Source: a virus
Reading direction: 5' to 3' (one strand)
IMG/VR virus record: IMGVR_UViG_3300023273_000812
Coordinates: 1-64,000 of that record
DNA length: 64,000 nt
Position 1 is the stretch's first letter. Every line of letters begins with the position of its first letter. The notes below the pieces were generated by a model. It searched no databases. It was not told the origin of the DNA and saw only the letters and a program-made list of their open reading frames with translations. Positions 56,126-64,000 of the stretch are shown here, piece by piece. A program made the translations under genes and the position numbers.

Positions 56126-56803
56126 ATGAAACAGACCAAAGAAGAAAAACAACATATACTAGATAACTTACCTGAAGGTACGAGAAGGATACAAGTTGTT
56201 TCTCCTAATGGTAAACAACAGTATAAAAGACCGGACGAAGTGGATATAGACACAGATGAGATTTCTATAGCACCCACCGGAGCCCCTATTGTAATGAGGG
56301 GAAAACCTGGTCGTAAACCAAAAGTGGTTCGTAATGCTGTAACACCTCAAATCGCCCAAACTTGTCAAGCAAGAGACGAGCATGTTTCTGCTAATGAGTT
56401 GTCTAATACAATAAAAGAGGACTCTAACTCTGATCGTGTAATAGAAAACATTCTATTAGAAATGGCTCAGGACGCGGCTACCATAGACTTTGAGAAAGAC
56501 GAGGCTAGTAGAACGGGAGGTGATGTTAGTGGTTTACTAACAAAGAAAGCCCGTATCTTAAAAGGTATGTCTGATATATGGCTTCGTAAAAAGTCTTTAG
56601 ATGAAGGTGGTATTATAGACTTAGAGTCTGGTACTTTCGAAGCAGTGTTTGGTTTAATACTAGAAACTTTTAAGGAAACATTGTTAGAATCTGGTGTTCA
56701 CGATGAACACATAGAAACTATTTTCGCTAAGTTAGTAAGTAGTTTAGACGATCAGTGGAAGGAAGAAGCCAAAAGAAGAATGCGTCAAGAAAGAGGTAAC
56801 TAA
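56126..56803 (+). CDS. Probable small terminase subunit
   Basis: A 225-residue protein directly upstream of the large terminase (one-base overlap, TAATG). An AT-hook-like patch (RGKPGRKPKVV, about residues 54-64) offers DNA binding. The C-terminal 110 residues are helical (VIENILLEMAQDAATIDFEK, TFEAVFGLILETFKETLLES, WKEEAKRRMRQERGN), as in small terminases that form oligomeric rings. Assigned from position, size and helical content, not from clear sequence similarity. Confidence 0.6.
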   Translation: MKQTKEEKQHILDNLPEGTRRIQVVSPNGKQQYKRPDEVDIDTDEISIAPTGAPIVMRGKPGRKPKVVRNAVTPQIAQTCQARDEHVSANELSNTIKEDSNSDRVIENILLEMAQDAATIDFEKDEASRTGGDVSGLLTKKARILKGMSDIWLRKKSLDEGGIIDLESGTFEAVFGLILETFKETLLESGVHDEHIETIFAKLVSSLDDQWKEEAKRRMRQERGN

Positions 56804-58698
56804 TGGGTTTAGGAGATTTAGCTGCCACTATTGGTAGAAGTAAGTCAACAGATAAAAGAGATCCTGTAGACATTATTACTTTTATTGAGGCTCCTTGGGG
56901 TTTAGGTTTAAAGTTGTTTCCAGTACAACGAGTTATACTTAAAACACATTATGGTATGACCTTAGACGACAACGAACTAGATTATCCTTTAGATGTACCT
57001 GTACCCGAAGATCATGAAAACTATGACCCTGAGTTGATGGATAGGGATGGTTATTACAAGTATAGATTAGTTATTACGGACTTTAGAAGAGAGAATGTTC
57101 AGTACTTCACAGAGGCCGGTTACTTAAAGTACTTACATAGTGAAGGTAGATGTAATACAGATAAAGTAATACCAGGTGTACAAAGACGAGAAATGGTTTT
57201 AAGTGTGGGTCGTCGTTCTGGAAAAACACTTATTACATCTTGTATTGTGGCGTACGAAACTTATAAATTATTATTACTTGGTAATCCACAGAAACATTAT
57301 GGGTCTTCACAGTCGAATGTTATACAGTTAATTTCCGTTGCGACAGATCAGGCACAGGCCTCTTTATTGTATAGGGAGGCTAGTGGACACTTCCAAAAGT
57401 GTGATTACTTTAAACCTTATACTGCGAATGCTACACAAAGTTACGCAACTTTTCAAACACCTTTTGATATAGAAACTTATGGTAGTTATTCTAAGAATCC
57501 AAAAGCCCGTTATTCAGTTAATGTTACTTTTAGGTCTTGTGTGGCAAAAGGGCTTCGCGGGGGCGCTAACATTATGGTTGCACTGGACGAGGTTGCTCAC
57601 TTTGGTGAACAAGGACAAGCCTCTGCAGATGAAGTGTATCAGGCTGTAGAACCTTCTACTAGAACCTTTTCTCCTAAGGACCCCTTAGACACTACAAAAC
57701 CTGTTGGCGAGAACGAAGGTCGTATTGTTATGATTTCTTCTCCGTTAGGTAAACAAGGTTTGTTCTATAAACAGTTTGAGTTAGGTTTTGGTAATAACAA
57801 AGCGGCGGATAATCTTCTTTGTATACAAGCACCTACTTGGGAAGTAAACCCAACAGTACCCGCGGAAACCTTTGTGGCTTCTTACTTAAAAGATCCTAAT
57901 GTTTTCTATACGGAATTTGGGGCTGTGTTTTCGGATAGAACTCGTGGGTGGATTCAAGACGCTAAAGACTTATTAGATTGTATAGATCCCGCTTTAAGAA
58001 AAAGAACATCTGGTTTACCGAAAGCACCTTACTTTATGGGGATAGACATCGCACTTGTAGGTGACTGGTGTGCTGTAGCAATTGGACATAACGATCAAAA
58101 TGGTAATGTTGTTGTAGATTGTATGGAGCGTATTAAAGCCGGTGAGGGTAAGTACCAAGACTTAGAAAGATTAGACTTTGATGAGGTAGCGGATTGGATT
58201 ACTAGTTTCACTAGTAGATTTTATATTAGAGAAGGTGTGTTTGACCAGTGGGTCGGTATACCAATGGAACAGGCTTTACAAAAAAGAGGCTTACCTCAGT
58301 TAAAGTCTTTACATCACACAAAACAGTTAACATCCCAGATGTTCCATAACTTAAAAAACTTAATGTTTGATAGTAAGTTAAAAATATATGATGAACCTAC
58401 AGAAGAAGGACATGCCGATTACATTCAAGAGTTGTTAGAGTTACAGGCCACACAGGTTAGTAAATATGTAATAGAAGTAGAAGCCCCACAGACAGAAGGT
58501 AAGCACGATGACTACTCGGACGCCTTAGTTAGAATGTGTTGGTTGGCTACAAAGGATTCAAATAAAAAGGTTATCTTATCTGGTACTCGTGGAAATATAT
58601 ACTCAAGTGGTAATTCCAGATTTGGAAGGTCTACTACAAAAACTCGTAGTGGGTCTCATGAGTCCAGACAATTACCTAGAAATAATAGGAGAAAATAA
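56803..58698 (+). CDS. terL: Terminase large subunit
   Basis: A 631-residue packaging motor. ATPase domain: adenine/Q-motif LFPVQRV (about 38-44), Walker A SVGRRSGKTLIT (about 134-145), Walker B IMVALDEVAHF and a coupling segment GRIVMISSPLGKQG. Nuclease domain: YFMGIDIALVGDWCAVAIG (first Asp), DQWVGIPMEQALQKRGL and KHDDYSDALVRMCW (C-terminal Asp residues). A basic C-terminal tail (STKTRSGSHESRQLPRNNRR) may contact the portal. Coupled to the small-subunit candidate and followed by head genes. Confidence 0.94.
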   Translation: MGLGDLAATIGRSKSTDKRDPVDIITFIEAPWGLGLKLFPVQRVILKTHYGMTLDDNELDYPLDVPVPEDHENYDPELMDRDGYYKYRLVITDFRRENVQYFTEAGYLKYLHSEGRCNTDKVIPGVQRREMVLSVGRRSGKTLITSCIVAYETYKLLLLGNPQKHYGSSQSNVIQLISVATDQAQASLLYREASGHFQKCDYFKPYTANATQSYATFQTPFDIETYGSYSKNPKARYSVNVTFRSCVAKGLRGGANIMVALDEVAHFGEQGQASADEVYQAVEPSTRTFSPKDPLDTTKPVGENEGRIVMISSPLGKQGLFYKQFELGFGNNKAADNLLCIQAPTWEVNPTVPAETFVASYLKDPNVFYTEFGAVFSDRTRGWIQDAKDLLDCIDPALRKRTSGLPKAPYFMGIDIALVGDWCAVAIGHNDQNGNVVVDCMERIKAGEGKYQDLERLDFDEVADWITSFTSRFYIREGVFDQWVGIPMEQALQKRGLPQLKSLHHTKQLTSQMFHNLKNLMFDSKLKIYDEPTEEGHADYIQELLELQATQVSKYVIEVEAPQTEGKHDDYSDALVRMCWLATKDSNKKVILSGTRGNIYSSGNSRFGRSTTKTRSGSHESRQLPRNNRRK

Positions 58699-58700
58699 AA

Positions 58701-59273
58701 ATGGCAACCTTAGTTAATTCAAGTGTCGTAGATAGTGGTGATGTGGAGTTACAGTTCCCTGGTGATAGGTTTCCAGTTACAGTAGGACCTACTTTAAGAG
58801 CCCGTGGTTGGAGAGGTGGTTTGTTTGTACAATATGTACAAACAACACAAGAGTATACAGTAGAAGTTAGTGATGGTTCTAATGTGTGTGGATTTCTGTT
58901 ATTCCAATCAGAAAACTACACTCCAATGACACCTGGTGGTATTAGTACAGGGTCTCCAGAAAACTTTATTGGTAAACAGTTTCGGGCTCCTGTAGGTGGT
59001 AACAATGTTGCTACAATGATAAATGGTGGTACAAGGGCTATGTTTAAGTTCTTTGAAACCACAGCCTTGACAGGTGGGGGAACTCGTACAGGAGGGGTTA
59101 TTACTTATAACTTAAATGAGGCTTTACGAGTTTCTGAAAATGGTTTATTATGTAATGACTCAGAAGCGAATCTAATAGCTGCAGGTGTAGTTAATCCTAC
59201 ACAAGTAGGATTATGTAGTAGTGTTCCAAAAGAAAGTAACTTTAATCGTTTAGGTATAGACCTGAAGTACTAA
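58701..59273 (+). CDS. Structural protein, possible head decoration
   Basis: A 190-residue glycine- and threonine-rich beta protein with AGGAG before the ATG, two bases after the terminase stop. Segments (VQYVQTTQEYTVEVSDGSNV, RTGGVITYNLNEALRVSENG) resemble small head decoration or stabilisation proteins that lie near terminase and portal genes. Not tied to a named family. Confidence 0.65.
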   Translation: MATLVNSSVVDSGDVELQFPGDRFPVTVGPTLRARGWRGGLFVQYVQTTQEYTVEVSDGSNVCGFLLFQSENYTPMTPGGISTGSPENFIGKQFRAPVGGNNVATMINGGTRAMFKFFETTALTGGGTRTGGVITYNLNEALRVSENGLLCNDSEANLIAAGVVNPTQVGLCSSVPKESNFNRLGIDLKY

Positions 59274-59527
59274 TGAGAAATATACAAGGCACATATGATG
59301 AACATTTAAAAAGGGCTACTAGGGAAATAGAGTCGGCTTTAAGACTTGTAAGTGGTAGTTCTTTAAGTATTCAGGATCGTAAAAAAGTTTTACGAAAACT
59401 AGATCCTGTTTTAATGTTAATAAAACAAAGTAGTCGTGTAAAATTAGTAAACGAAGAACAAGAACAAGATGTAAAGAAGACAAGGGGTAATAAAGATGGC
59501 AACAAACGAGGACGGAACGCCAATTAA
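59273..59527 (+). CDS. Small basic helical protein
   Basis: An 84-residue protein overlapping the previous stop by one base (TAATG) and the portal start by 32 bases. Helical and charged (YDEHLKRATREIESALRLVS, DRKKVLRKLDPVLMLIKQ) with a basic tail (RGNKDGNKRGRNAN). Possibly an assembly factor; not recognised. Confidence 0.68.
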   Translation: MRNIQGTYDEHLKRATREIESALRLVSGSSLSIQDRKKVLRKLDPVLMLIKQSSRVKLVNEEQEQDVKKTRGNKDGNKRGRNAN

Positions 59528-61190
59528 AAAGATCCCTTCGGGTGATGGTAAACACAAGGCTAGTACTGGTAAACCTAGAAGAATTGTAACCTCCTCTATG
59601 AAATCCAGAACAGCCTCTTATGCTGGTGCTAATACTATTAACGGTATGGGTCAGAACTTCTACTCACCTGAGTTGTCTACAGATTTCTTAGAGTTACCAC
59701 AAAGTTTACATGAACAGTGGAAGTTCTACAGATTCTTTTACAAGTCCGAACCTTTTGTTGGTCAGGCCATAGACTTACATACTGAGTTACCTTTATCTAA
59801 AATTAGAATTGGTAAGCCTAGGTGTAAAAACCAAGACTTAGGGGATCAGGCTACAAAGTTTTGTGAGAAGTGGGCTAATAACATTGGACTACTACATAGA
59901 CTTATTGCTATTGTACATGACCGAAATCTTATCGGTGAAGTGTTTATCTGGTGTGAAGACGCTAATCCAGAAATGCCTAGAGACATTAGGGAAGAACTTG
60001 TAAGAGTTGTTAAACCTGACGGTACAGTGACAGAGGATTATACATTAAGACCAGACGCAGATGAAAGAGCCGCCAATTGGGTTCGTAAAAACTATAAAGG
60101 GTGGACCTCTGTAAGGGTTTTACCTCCAGAACAAATTCAGATGGAAACTTTTAACTTTACAGACGAGAGAATTGTGGAGTTAATACCAGATGGTAAAACT
60201 AAGTCTATAATAGACAAAGCTATAGCCGGTGATCCACAAGCACAACGTATTGTAGAGTCAATGCCTCCAGATGTTGTACAGGCTGTAACAGAGGAACGTA
60301 ATATACCCTTAAACACAGACCCATATGCAGGGTCCTTTGTTTACTATATGGCTAATCGTAAGTCTGACTATGATACTAGAGGTAGTTCTATTCTAGAAAG
60401 ATGTATGCGTCCTTTGGTATACCGAGACAAGTTAAGACAAGCCCAAACTAGTATTGCTTCCAGACATATGACACCTATCCGTATTGTTTACGGAGAAGAC
60501 TTGAGTATGGAAGATGTAGACGCTTTAAGAGAACAAGTTGATCAGGCTTTACAAGATCCAGACTATTCTATTATTGCTAATTTTCAAATTAGTTGGGAAG
60601 AAATGGGTGCTGACCAAAGACTATTAGATTTAAGTGGAGAGTATGACTTAACAGATAGACAGATGTACGCTGGATTGGGTGTTACAGAATCTTTAATGTC
60701 TGGAGAAAGTTCTTACTCTGGAGACAGACTTAACTTAGAAGTAATCAATACTCGTTATATGTTACTTAGAGAACAGTTACAAGAGTTTGTTGAAAAGTTT
60801 ATTTTCAAACCGATGTGTGCTCGTATGGGTTTTATCGAGTACGATGATTTCGGAGACGAGATAGTTATTACACCAACATTATCTTTCACTAGACTAGCCT
60901 TAAGGGATAATCAAGATACCTTTGATCAGTTGTATAACTTGTATACAAAGGGCTCTTTAGATGTAGATACTATTTTAGAGTTGTTAAACTTAGATCCAAT
61001 GGCTGTTAAGGAACGCATTAAGAGAGACTTGTTTACAGTTAATGATCCAACATTCAATGAAATGATGAGAGACATTTATGGTGGAGCCGGTGGCTTTATA
61101 CAAGAGAACTCTGATGTAAATGAGATTATTGCCAAAGAGTTAGGTCTTAAGTTAAAACCGGCAGAAGACGAAGGGGATGGTCGTTGGTAG
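59496..61190 (+). CDS. Portal protein
   Basis: A 564-residue protein of portal size. Features: SLHEQWKFYRFFYKSEPFVG, AIDLHTELPLSKIRIGKP, ERAANWVRKNYKGWTSVRVL, RSDYDTRG-like LERCMRPLVYRDKLRQAQTS, SIIANFQISWEEMGADQRLL and a C-terminal LQEFVEKFIFKPMCARMG, as in large-phage portals. The portal forms the dodecameric vertex through which terminase packages DNA. AAGGGG precedes the ATG. N-terminal 40 residues are basic and low-complexity. Follows terminase and two small genes. Confidence 0.9.
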   Translation: MATNEDGTPIKKIPSGDGKHKASTGKPRRIVTSSMKSRTASYAGANTINGMGQNFYSPELSTDFLELPQSLHEQWKFYRFFYKSEPFVGQAIDLHTELPLSKIRIGKPRCKNQDLGDQATKFCEKWANNIGLLHRLIAIVHDRNLIGEVFIWCEDANPEMPRDIREELVRVVKPDGTVTEDYTLRPDADERAANWVRKNYKGWTSVRVLPPEQIQMETFNFTDERIVELIPDGKTKSIIDKAIAGDPQAQRIVESMPPDVVQAVTEERNIPLNTDPYAGSFVYYMANRKSDYDTRGSSILERCMRPLVYRDKLRQAQTSIASRHMTPIRIVYGEDLSMEDVDALREQVDQALQDPDYSIIANFQISWEEMGADQRLLDLSGEYDLTDRQMYAGLGVTESLMSGESSYSGDRLNLEVINTRYMLLREQLQEFVEKFIFKPMCARMGFIEYDDFGDEIVITPTLSFTRLALRDNQDTFDQLYNLYTKGSLDVDTILELLNLDPMAVKERIKRDLFTVNDPTFNEMMRDIYGGAGGFIQENSDVNEIIAKELGLKLKPAEDEGDGRW

Positions 61191-61198
61191 AGAGTTCG

Positions 61199-61229
61199 CC
61201 CTTTAACAATAATTTTTCAATAGTAAATT
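61199..61229 (+). promoter_or_regulatory. Possible phage promoter (14-base spacing)
   Basis: CCCTTTAAC, 14 bases, AGTAAATT, ending 21 bases before the ATG at 61251. Similar to the other copies but one base shorter in spacing. Confidence 0.4.
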
Positions 61230-61250
61230 AAAAGTTAATAAGGGGGTCTT

Positions 61251-62714
61251 ATGCCACAATCACCATTTCAAGTAGATCAGTTACAAATAGAACCTGGTTC
61301 AGGGGATACTATTGTAATAAACAGAGATGTTTCAGGTAACTTAACTTTTACAGATACACACTTACCAACAGGTATAGCCTTACAACAGTTGTTGGGCTTA
61401 CAAAACTTAAAAGATGTTTATGTTGTAGGTAAAGAAAATACTCCTTATACAAGTGTACAAGACGCCTTAAACGCTATTCCAGACGCTTCTAGCGATACAA
61501 GTGTGGTATTAGTTACAAACGGTACTTACACAGAGAATATAAGTATTACAAAGGACAATGTGATACTACAAGGTATTGGTGGTGTGTTAGTTAATGATGG
61601 AAACTCTTCCACAGTGACAGTAGAAGTTTCTACTACAAGTACTCCTAATAAATTACAGATTAAAGACTTAGACATTCGTTGTACACAAGATGGTAAGTCT
61701 TGTGTAAGTGTTTTAGGTGCTAATCAGTTTGCTTCTGGTACAGTTACAGTCTCTGGTTTCCCTGTAGCGGGAGATAGTTTTACTGTTAATGGTGTGACCT
61801 TACTAGGTGTGGAAGGTAATCGTACAAGTGGTTTAAATAACTTTTCTGTTAATGGGGTTTCAACAGATAATATAGCAATCGAAATAACAGAAGCCCTTAT
61901 GGATGAAAATAATGGGTTTGTTTCTTTTGTTACAAGTGAGGTTGTGGGTTCTATTGTTACACTTACAAGTGTACTGCCAGGTAGTATTGGTAATACTTAT
62001 ACACTTACTACTGCTTCTGGAAACTTTACCCTATCCGGACCAACCTTAGTGGGTGGTAGTTCTGCTGGAACTAGCTTAGGGTCTGAGGAAATAAGTATTA
62101 GTAATGTAAACTTATTTTCTACGGGTGTAGGAGGTTACTTTGTATATGCTGACACAATGAATAATCTTACACTAAATAATGTAAGTGGTAATGGTAGTGC
62201 TTTAACAGCGTCTATGTTGGTATCTAATGTGGCTAGTTTAAAACTTTACAATGTAAAAGACTTTACAGATGTAAGTCTAAACTACGATAACGGTTTAGAC
62301 CAACCTTCCATACTTACAAGTTTATATGAACTAAGTAATGTACAATGTGGTAATGTTGCGGTTAACCTAACAGGTGTAGGGTCTACTGTTATTAGTAACA
62401 GTGTTTTATCTAACTTAACTGTTAGTGGGGATCGTACAGTTAAGTTGTATAATAGTAAAAGGGATGGGGGTAGTTATATAGACACACCCACAGTAGAAGA
62501 AAATACAGTATTATTACAAACTATTTTTACTGCTAGTAATAATGAGGTAGTGTCTTTACCTTTTCCACAATCAGATACAAATTATGTAGTATTAGTAGAG
62601 AGTCCAGACCTAACAGTTAAGTTTTCTGTGATTAGTAAGACAGTTAATAGTTTCACTATTGTAAGTGATAGTTTATATACAGGAACTATAAACAGTATAG
62701 TAAAGAGGTTTTAA
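61251..62714 (+). CDS. Beta-helix virion protein with fibre-type C-terminus
   Basis: A 487-residue protein. Residues 60-155 are a pectate-lyase-like beta-helix start (VGKENTPYTSVQDALNAIPD, VVLVTNGTYTENISITKDNV). An inserted beta domain (FPVAGDSFTVNGVTLLGVEG, residues about 160-270) follows, then more helix rungs (ISISNVNLFSTGVGGYFVYA, LSNVQCGNVAVNLTGVGS) and a C-terminal domain (LPFPQSDTNYVVLVESPDLT) similar to 47596-48024. Likely a tail-spike or head-fibre protein. GGGGG-rich ribosome site before the ATG. Confidence 0.8.
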   Translation: MPQSPFQVDQLQIEPGSGDTIVINRDVSGNLTFTDTHLPTGIALQQLLGLQNLKDVYVVGKENTPYTSVQDALNAIPDASSDTSVVLVTNGTYTENISITKDNVILQGIGGVLVNDGNSSTVTVEVSTTSTPNKLQIKDLDIRCTQDGKSCVSVLGANQFASGTVTVSGFPVAGDSFTVNGVTLLGVEGNRTSGLNNFSVNGVSTDNIAIEITEALMDENNGFVSFVTSEVVGSIVTLTSVLPGSIGNTYTLTTASGNFTLSGPTLVGGSSAGTSLGSEEISISNVNLFSTGVGGYFVYADTMNNLTLNNVSGNGSALTASMLVSNVASLKLYNVKDFTDVSLNYDNGLDQPSILTSLYELSNVQCGNVAVNLTGVGSTVISNSVLSNLTVSGDRTVKLYNSKRDGGSYIDTPTVEENTVLLQTIFTASNNEVVSLPFPQSDTNYVVLVESPDLTVKFSVISKTVNSFTIVSDSLYTGTINSIVKRF

Positions 62715-62716
62715 AA

Positions 62717-63265
62717 ATGAGTAGCTTTTGGGATAAGTTAAAACAAGGTTCTTCTACAAGTAGTTATGTAACTGCAATGGACCAACATTTACAAGGTAGT
62801 ACTTTTGTATCTATGCAAGAGTTAACAGACACTTACAGACAAAAAAGTGCTTTACATCTACCAGTAGAAGCGGGTACCCGAGTTGCCTTTATGGGTTGGT
62901 TAGAGTCGTACTTAAGTTACACAGATCCACCACAAGATAAGGATATGGGTACAGTAGTAACGGCAAAATCCGCTAATGGGGAATCTACCTCTTTTGAGGA
63001 TTTAGTTTTTGTAAAGTTCGATAACGGTAAACTATTAAGTGTCCATACAAGCCATTTAAGACTTGTAGAAACAGACACACAAGTAATCAAACAAGCAAGT
63101 TTCACTGTTAAGTCCTTTTCTGACTTAGATAGATTCCTAGTGTTAAGTACTGATCATCTTGTACATAAATGTACACAAGACTTATGGTCTTTTAAAAAGG
63201 ATGCAGATGGAAACATTACAGTAGAGAAACTATACGATGATAATGGTAATCCATTAAAGGTGTAA
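62717..63265 (+). CDS. Hypothetical protein in head gene cluster
   Basis: A 182-residue protein two bases after the previous stop, AGAGG upstream. Helical N-terminus (FWDKLKQGSSTSSYVTAMDQ), then SH3-like beta segments (MGTVVTAKSANGESTSFEDL, VFVKFDNGKLLSVHTSHLRL), which resemble loops of size-exclusion or KOW-like folds. Function unknown; structural by position. Confidence 0.7.
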   Translation: MSSFWDKLKQGSSTSSYVTAMDQHLQGSTFVSMQELTDTYRQKSALHLPVEAGTRVAFMGWLESYLSYTDPPQDKDMGTVVTAKSANGESTSFEDLVFVKFDNGKLLSVHTSHLRLVETDTQVIKQASFTVKSFSDLDRFLVLSTDHLVHKCTQDLWSFKKDADGNITVEKLYDDNGNPLKV

Positions 63266-63270
63266 TAGAT

Positions 63271-63894
63271 ATGTCTAAGATAGTAAAAAATGTGGCTCGT
63301 AGATACGCGGCGAATCAACAAGTAACAAAACAGGCCATGGTAAAACAAGCCGGTGAAGTTCGTTTTATTAAAGACAATACCTCTGGTGACTTGTCTGGAG
63401 ATTGGGCTTACCAGAATACAGGTTCTAGTGCTAGAACTATTGGTAAGGACTTTGTGTTTAATCCAAAGCAACTTAAACCCTTGGCTAAAACATTAAGGTC
63501 TGTATTAATGGCCTTAGGACACGCTACATCTGGATATAATACTTTTGTAAAGATTAAGTCTAGAAACATATCCCCAGACGGAAACTTGGGTGGTATGGGT
63601 TATATAATGGAAATTAGTAAGATCAGAAAAGGTTTAATGAACTGTATTGAAGCCTTATCTGCTATGTCTGATTGTATGTACGACGAGTTAGGTGCACCAC
63701 ACTGGAACCCTGAAAAGGATGAACTACATCCTAGAGATAGAGCCGAGGTTCAAGAGTTGGTTAAACAAGTGAACGAAATACAACAAGATCCAGAAGAGTA
63801 CGCAGAAGAAGCCGAAGAAGAGTTGGATGAAGAAGTAGACGAGGCTGTTGAAAATTACAATGACTCAGACTTTGAACAAGATAGTGAGGATTAA
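63271..63894 (+). CDS. Leader-bearing structural protein with acidic tail
   Basis: A 207-residue protein. The N-terminus (SKIVKNVARRYAANQQVTKQ) is a basic amphipathic leader ending KQAGE. The middle has helical segments (LKPLAKTLRSVLMALGHATS, KIRKGLMNCIEALSAMSDCM). The last 50 residues are strongly acidic (EEYAEEAEEELDEEVDEAVE). Leader plus acidic tail suggests a prohead-associated or scaffold-like protein processed during assembly; inference from character and position. Confidence 0.72.
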   Translation: MSKIVKNVARRYAANQQVTKQAMVKQAGEVRFIKDNTSGDLSGDWAYQNTGSSARTIGKDFVFNPKQLKPLAKTLRSVLMALGHATSGYNTFVKIKSRNISPDGNLGGMGYIMEISKIRKGLMNCIEALSAMSDCMYDELGAPHWNPEKDELHPRDRAEVQELVKQVNEIQQDPEEYAEEAEEELDEEVDEAVENYNDSDFEQDSED

Positions 63895-63897
63895 TCT

Positions 63898-64000
63898 ATG
63901 TCTAGGAAAGAAGAAAGTTTTTTAAAAGAATCACACCTACCTACCGATGTGTTCGGTAGTGCCTTTGAAACAGAGGGTACTGTACAGTGTGAAGACTTTG
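63898..64000 (+). CDS. Partial gene at window end
   Basis: An open frame starts at the ATG at 63898 (GAGG eight bases upstream) and runs off the window, beginning SRKEESFLKESHLPTDVFGS. Too short to identify. Position after the portal and head genes makes a prohead protease or structural protein likely. Confidence 0.65.
   Translation, partial: MSRKEESFLKESHLPTDVFGSAFETEGTVQCEDF

Noticed and set aside
1-64000. Stop-codon recoding as in some very large phages
   Set aside because: TAA, TAG and TGA all occur as proper ends of genes with normal neighbours, and conserved genes are uninterrupted.

Overview
The window is 64 kb of AT-rich, densely coding DNA from the genome of a large, virulent, contractile-tailed double-stranded DNA phage (Caudoviricetes, myovirus-like). 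It carries a large terminase, a portal, a tail sheath, a peptidoglycan-active lysin and many beta-rich virion proteins. These sit beside an almost complete phage replication and recombination set. I see no tRNA, rRNA, insertion sequence or CRISPR array. TAA, TAG and TGA all end genes, so I see no sign of stop-codon recoding. The host cannot be named from the sequence. Strong AGGAG-type ribosome sites point to a bacterium.

Layout. 1-12974 (minus): a helix-turn-helix protein cut by the window edge, a 1716-residue tail sheath, zinc-ribbon and small proteins, a lysin, a tail/neck structural protein, two genes sharing an N-terminal leader, and a Dps-like ferritin fused to a large C-terminal part. 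13150-14336 (plus): two genes, one with a SWIM zinc finger. 14337-30566 (minus): nucleotide and recombination block with a phosphoribosyltransferase, SbcD/Mre11 nuclease, the N-terminal half of SbcC/Rad50, several paralogous small proteins, RecA-type recombinase, RuvC-like resolvase, gp32-like ssDNA-binding protein, a UvsY-like candidate, RecD-type helicase, class II ribonucleotide reductase, and clamp-loader delta and delta-prime. 30567-30942: a divergent non-coding region with a perfect 30-bp palindrome. 31271-38174 (mixed strands): sigma-like factor, a degenerate-looking DNA methyltransferase, small unknowns and a PIN-PhoH protein. 38262-47240 (plus): Cas4/RecB-like nuclease, beta sliding clamp, the C-terminal half of SbcC/Rad50, Toprim primase, DnaX clamp-loader ATPase, a NusG-like factor and a second sigma-like HTH protein. 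47289-52317 (plus): leader-bearing, mosaic proteins including a C39-like cysteine peptidase. 52346-64000 (plus): virion and packaging genes (fibre-like proteins, small and large terminase, portal, further structural genes).

How it fits together. The phage appears to bring a bacterial-type clamp and three-part clamp loader, a primase, and a T4-like recombination set (RecA/UvsX, gp32-like, Mre11-Rad50). It also brings its own transcription control: two sigma-like proteins and a NusG paralogue. A bipartite motif, CCCT(A/C)TAA then 15 bases then (A/T)GTATATA, lies just upstream of about ten gene starts on both strands and looks like a phage-specific promoter.

The most unusual observations are: the Rad50/SbcC split at its zinc hook into two genes 23 kb apart; a modular N-terminal leader shared by otherwise unrelated proteins and copied at DNA level with its ribosome site (a perfect 68-bp repeat), next to a C39-like peptidase; a common acidic C-terminal tail on the recombinase, ssDNA-binding protein and UvsY-like protein; a methyltransferase altered in both signature motifs; a ferritin with an exact Dps ferroxidase spacing fused to an unrelated domain; and the giant, internally repeated sheath.
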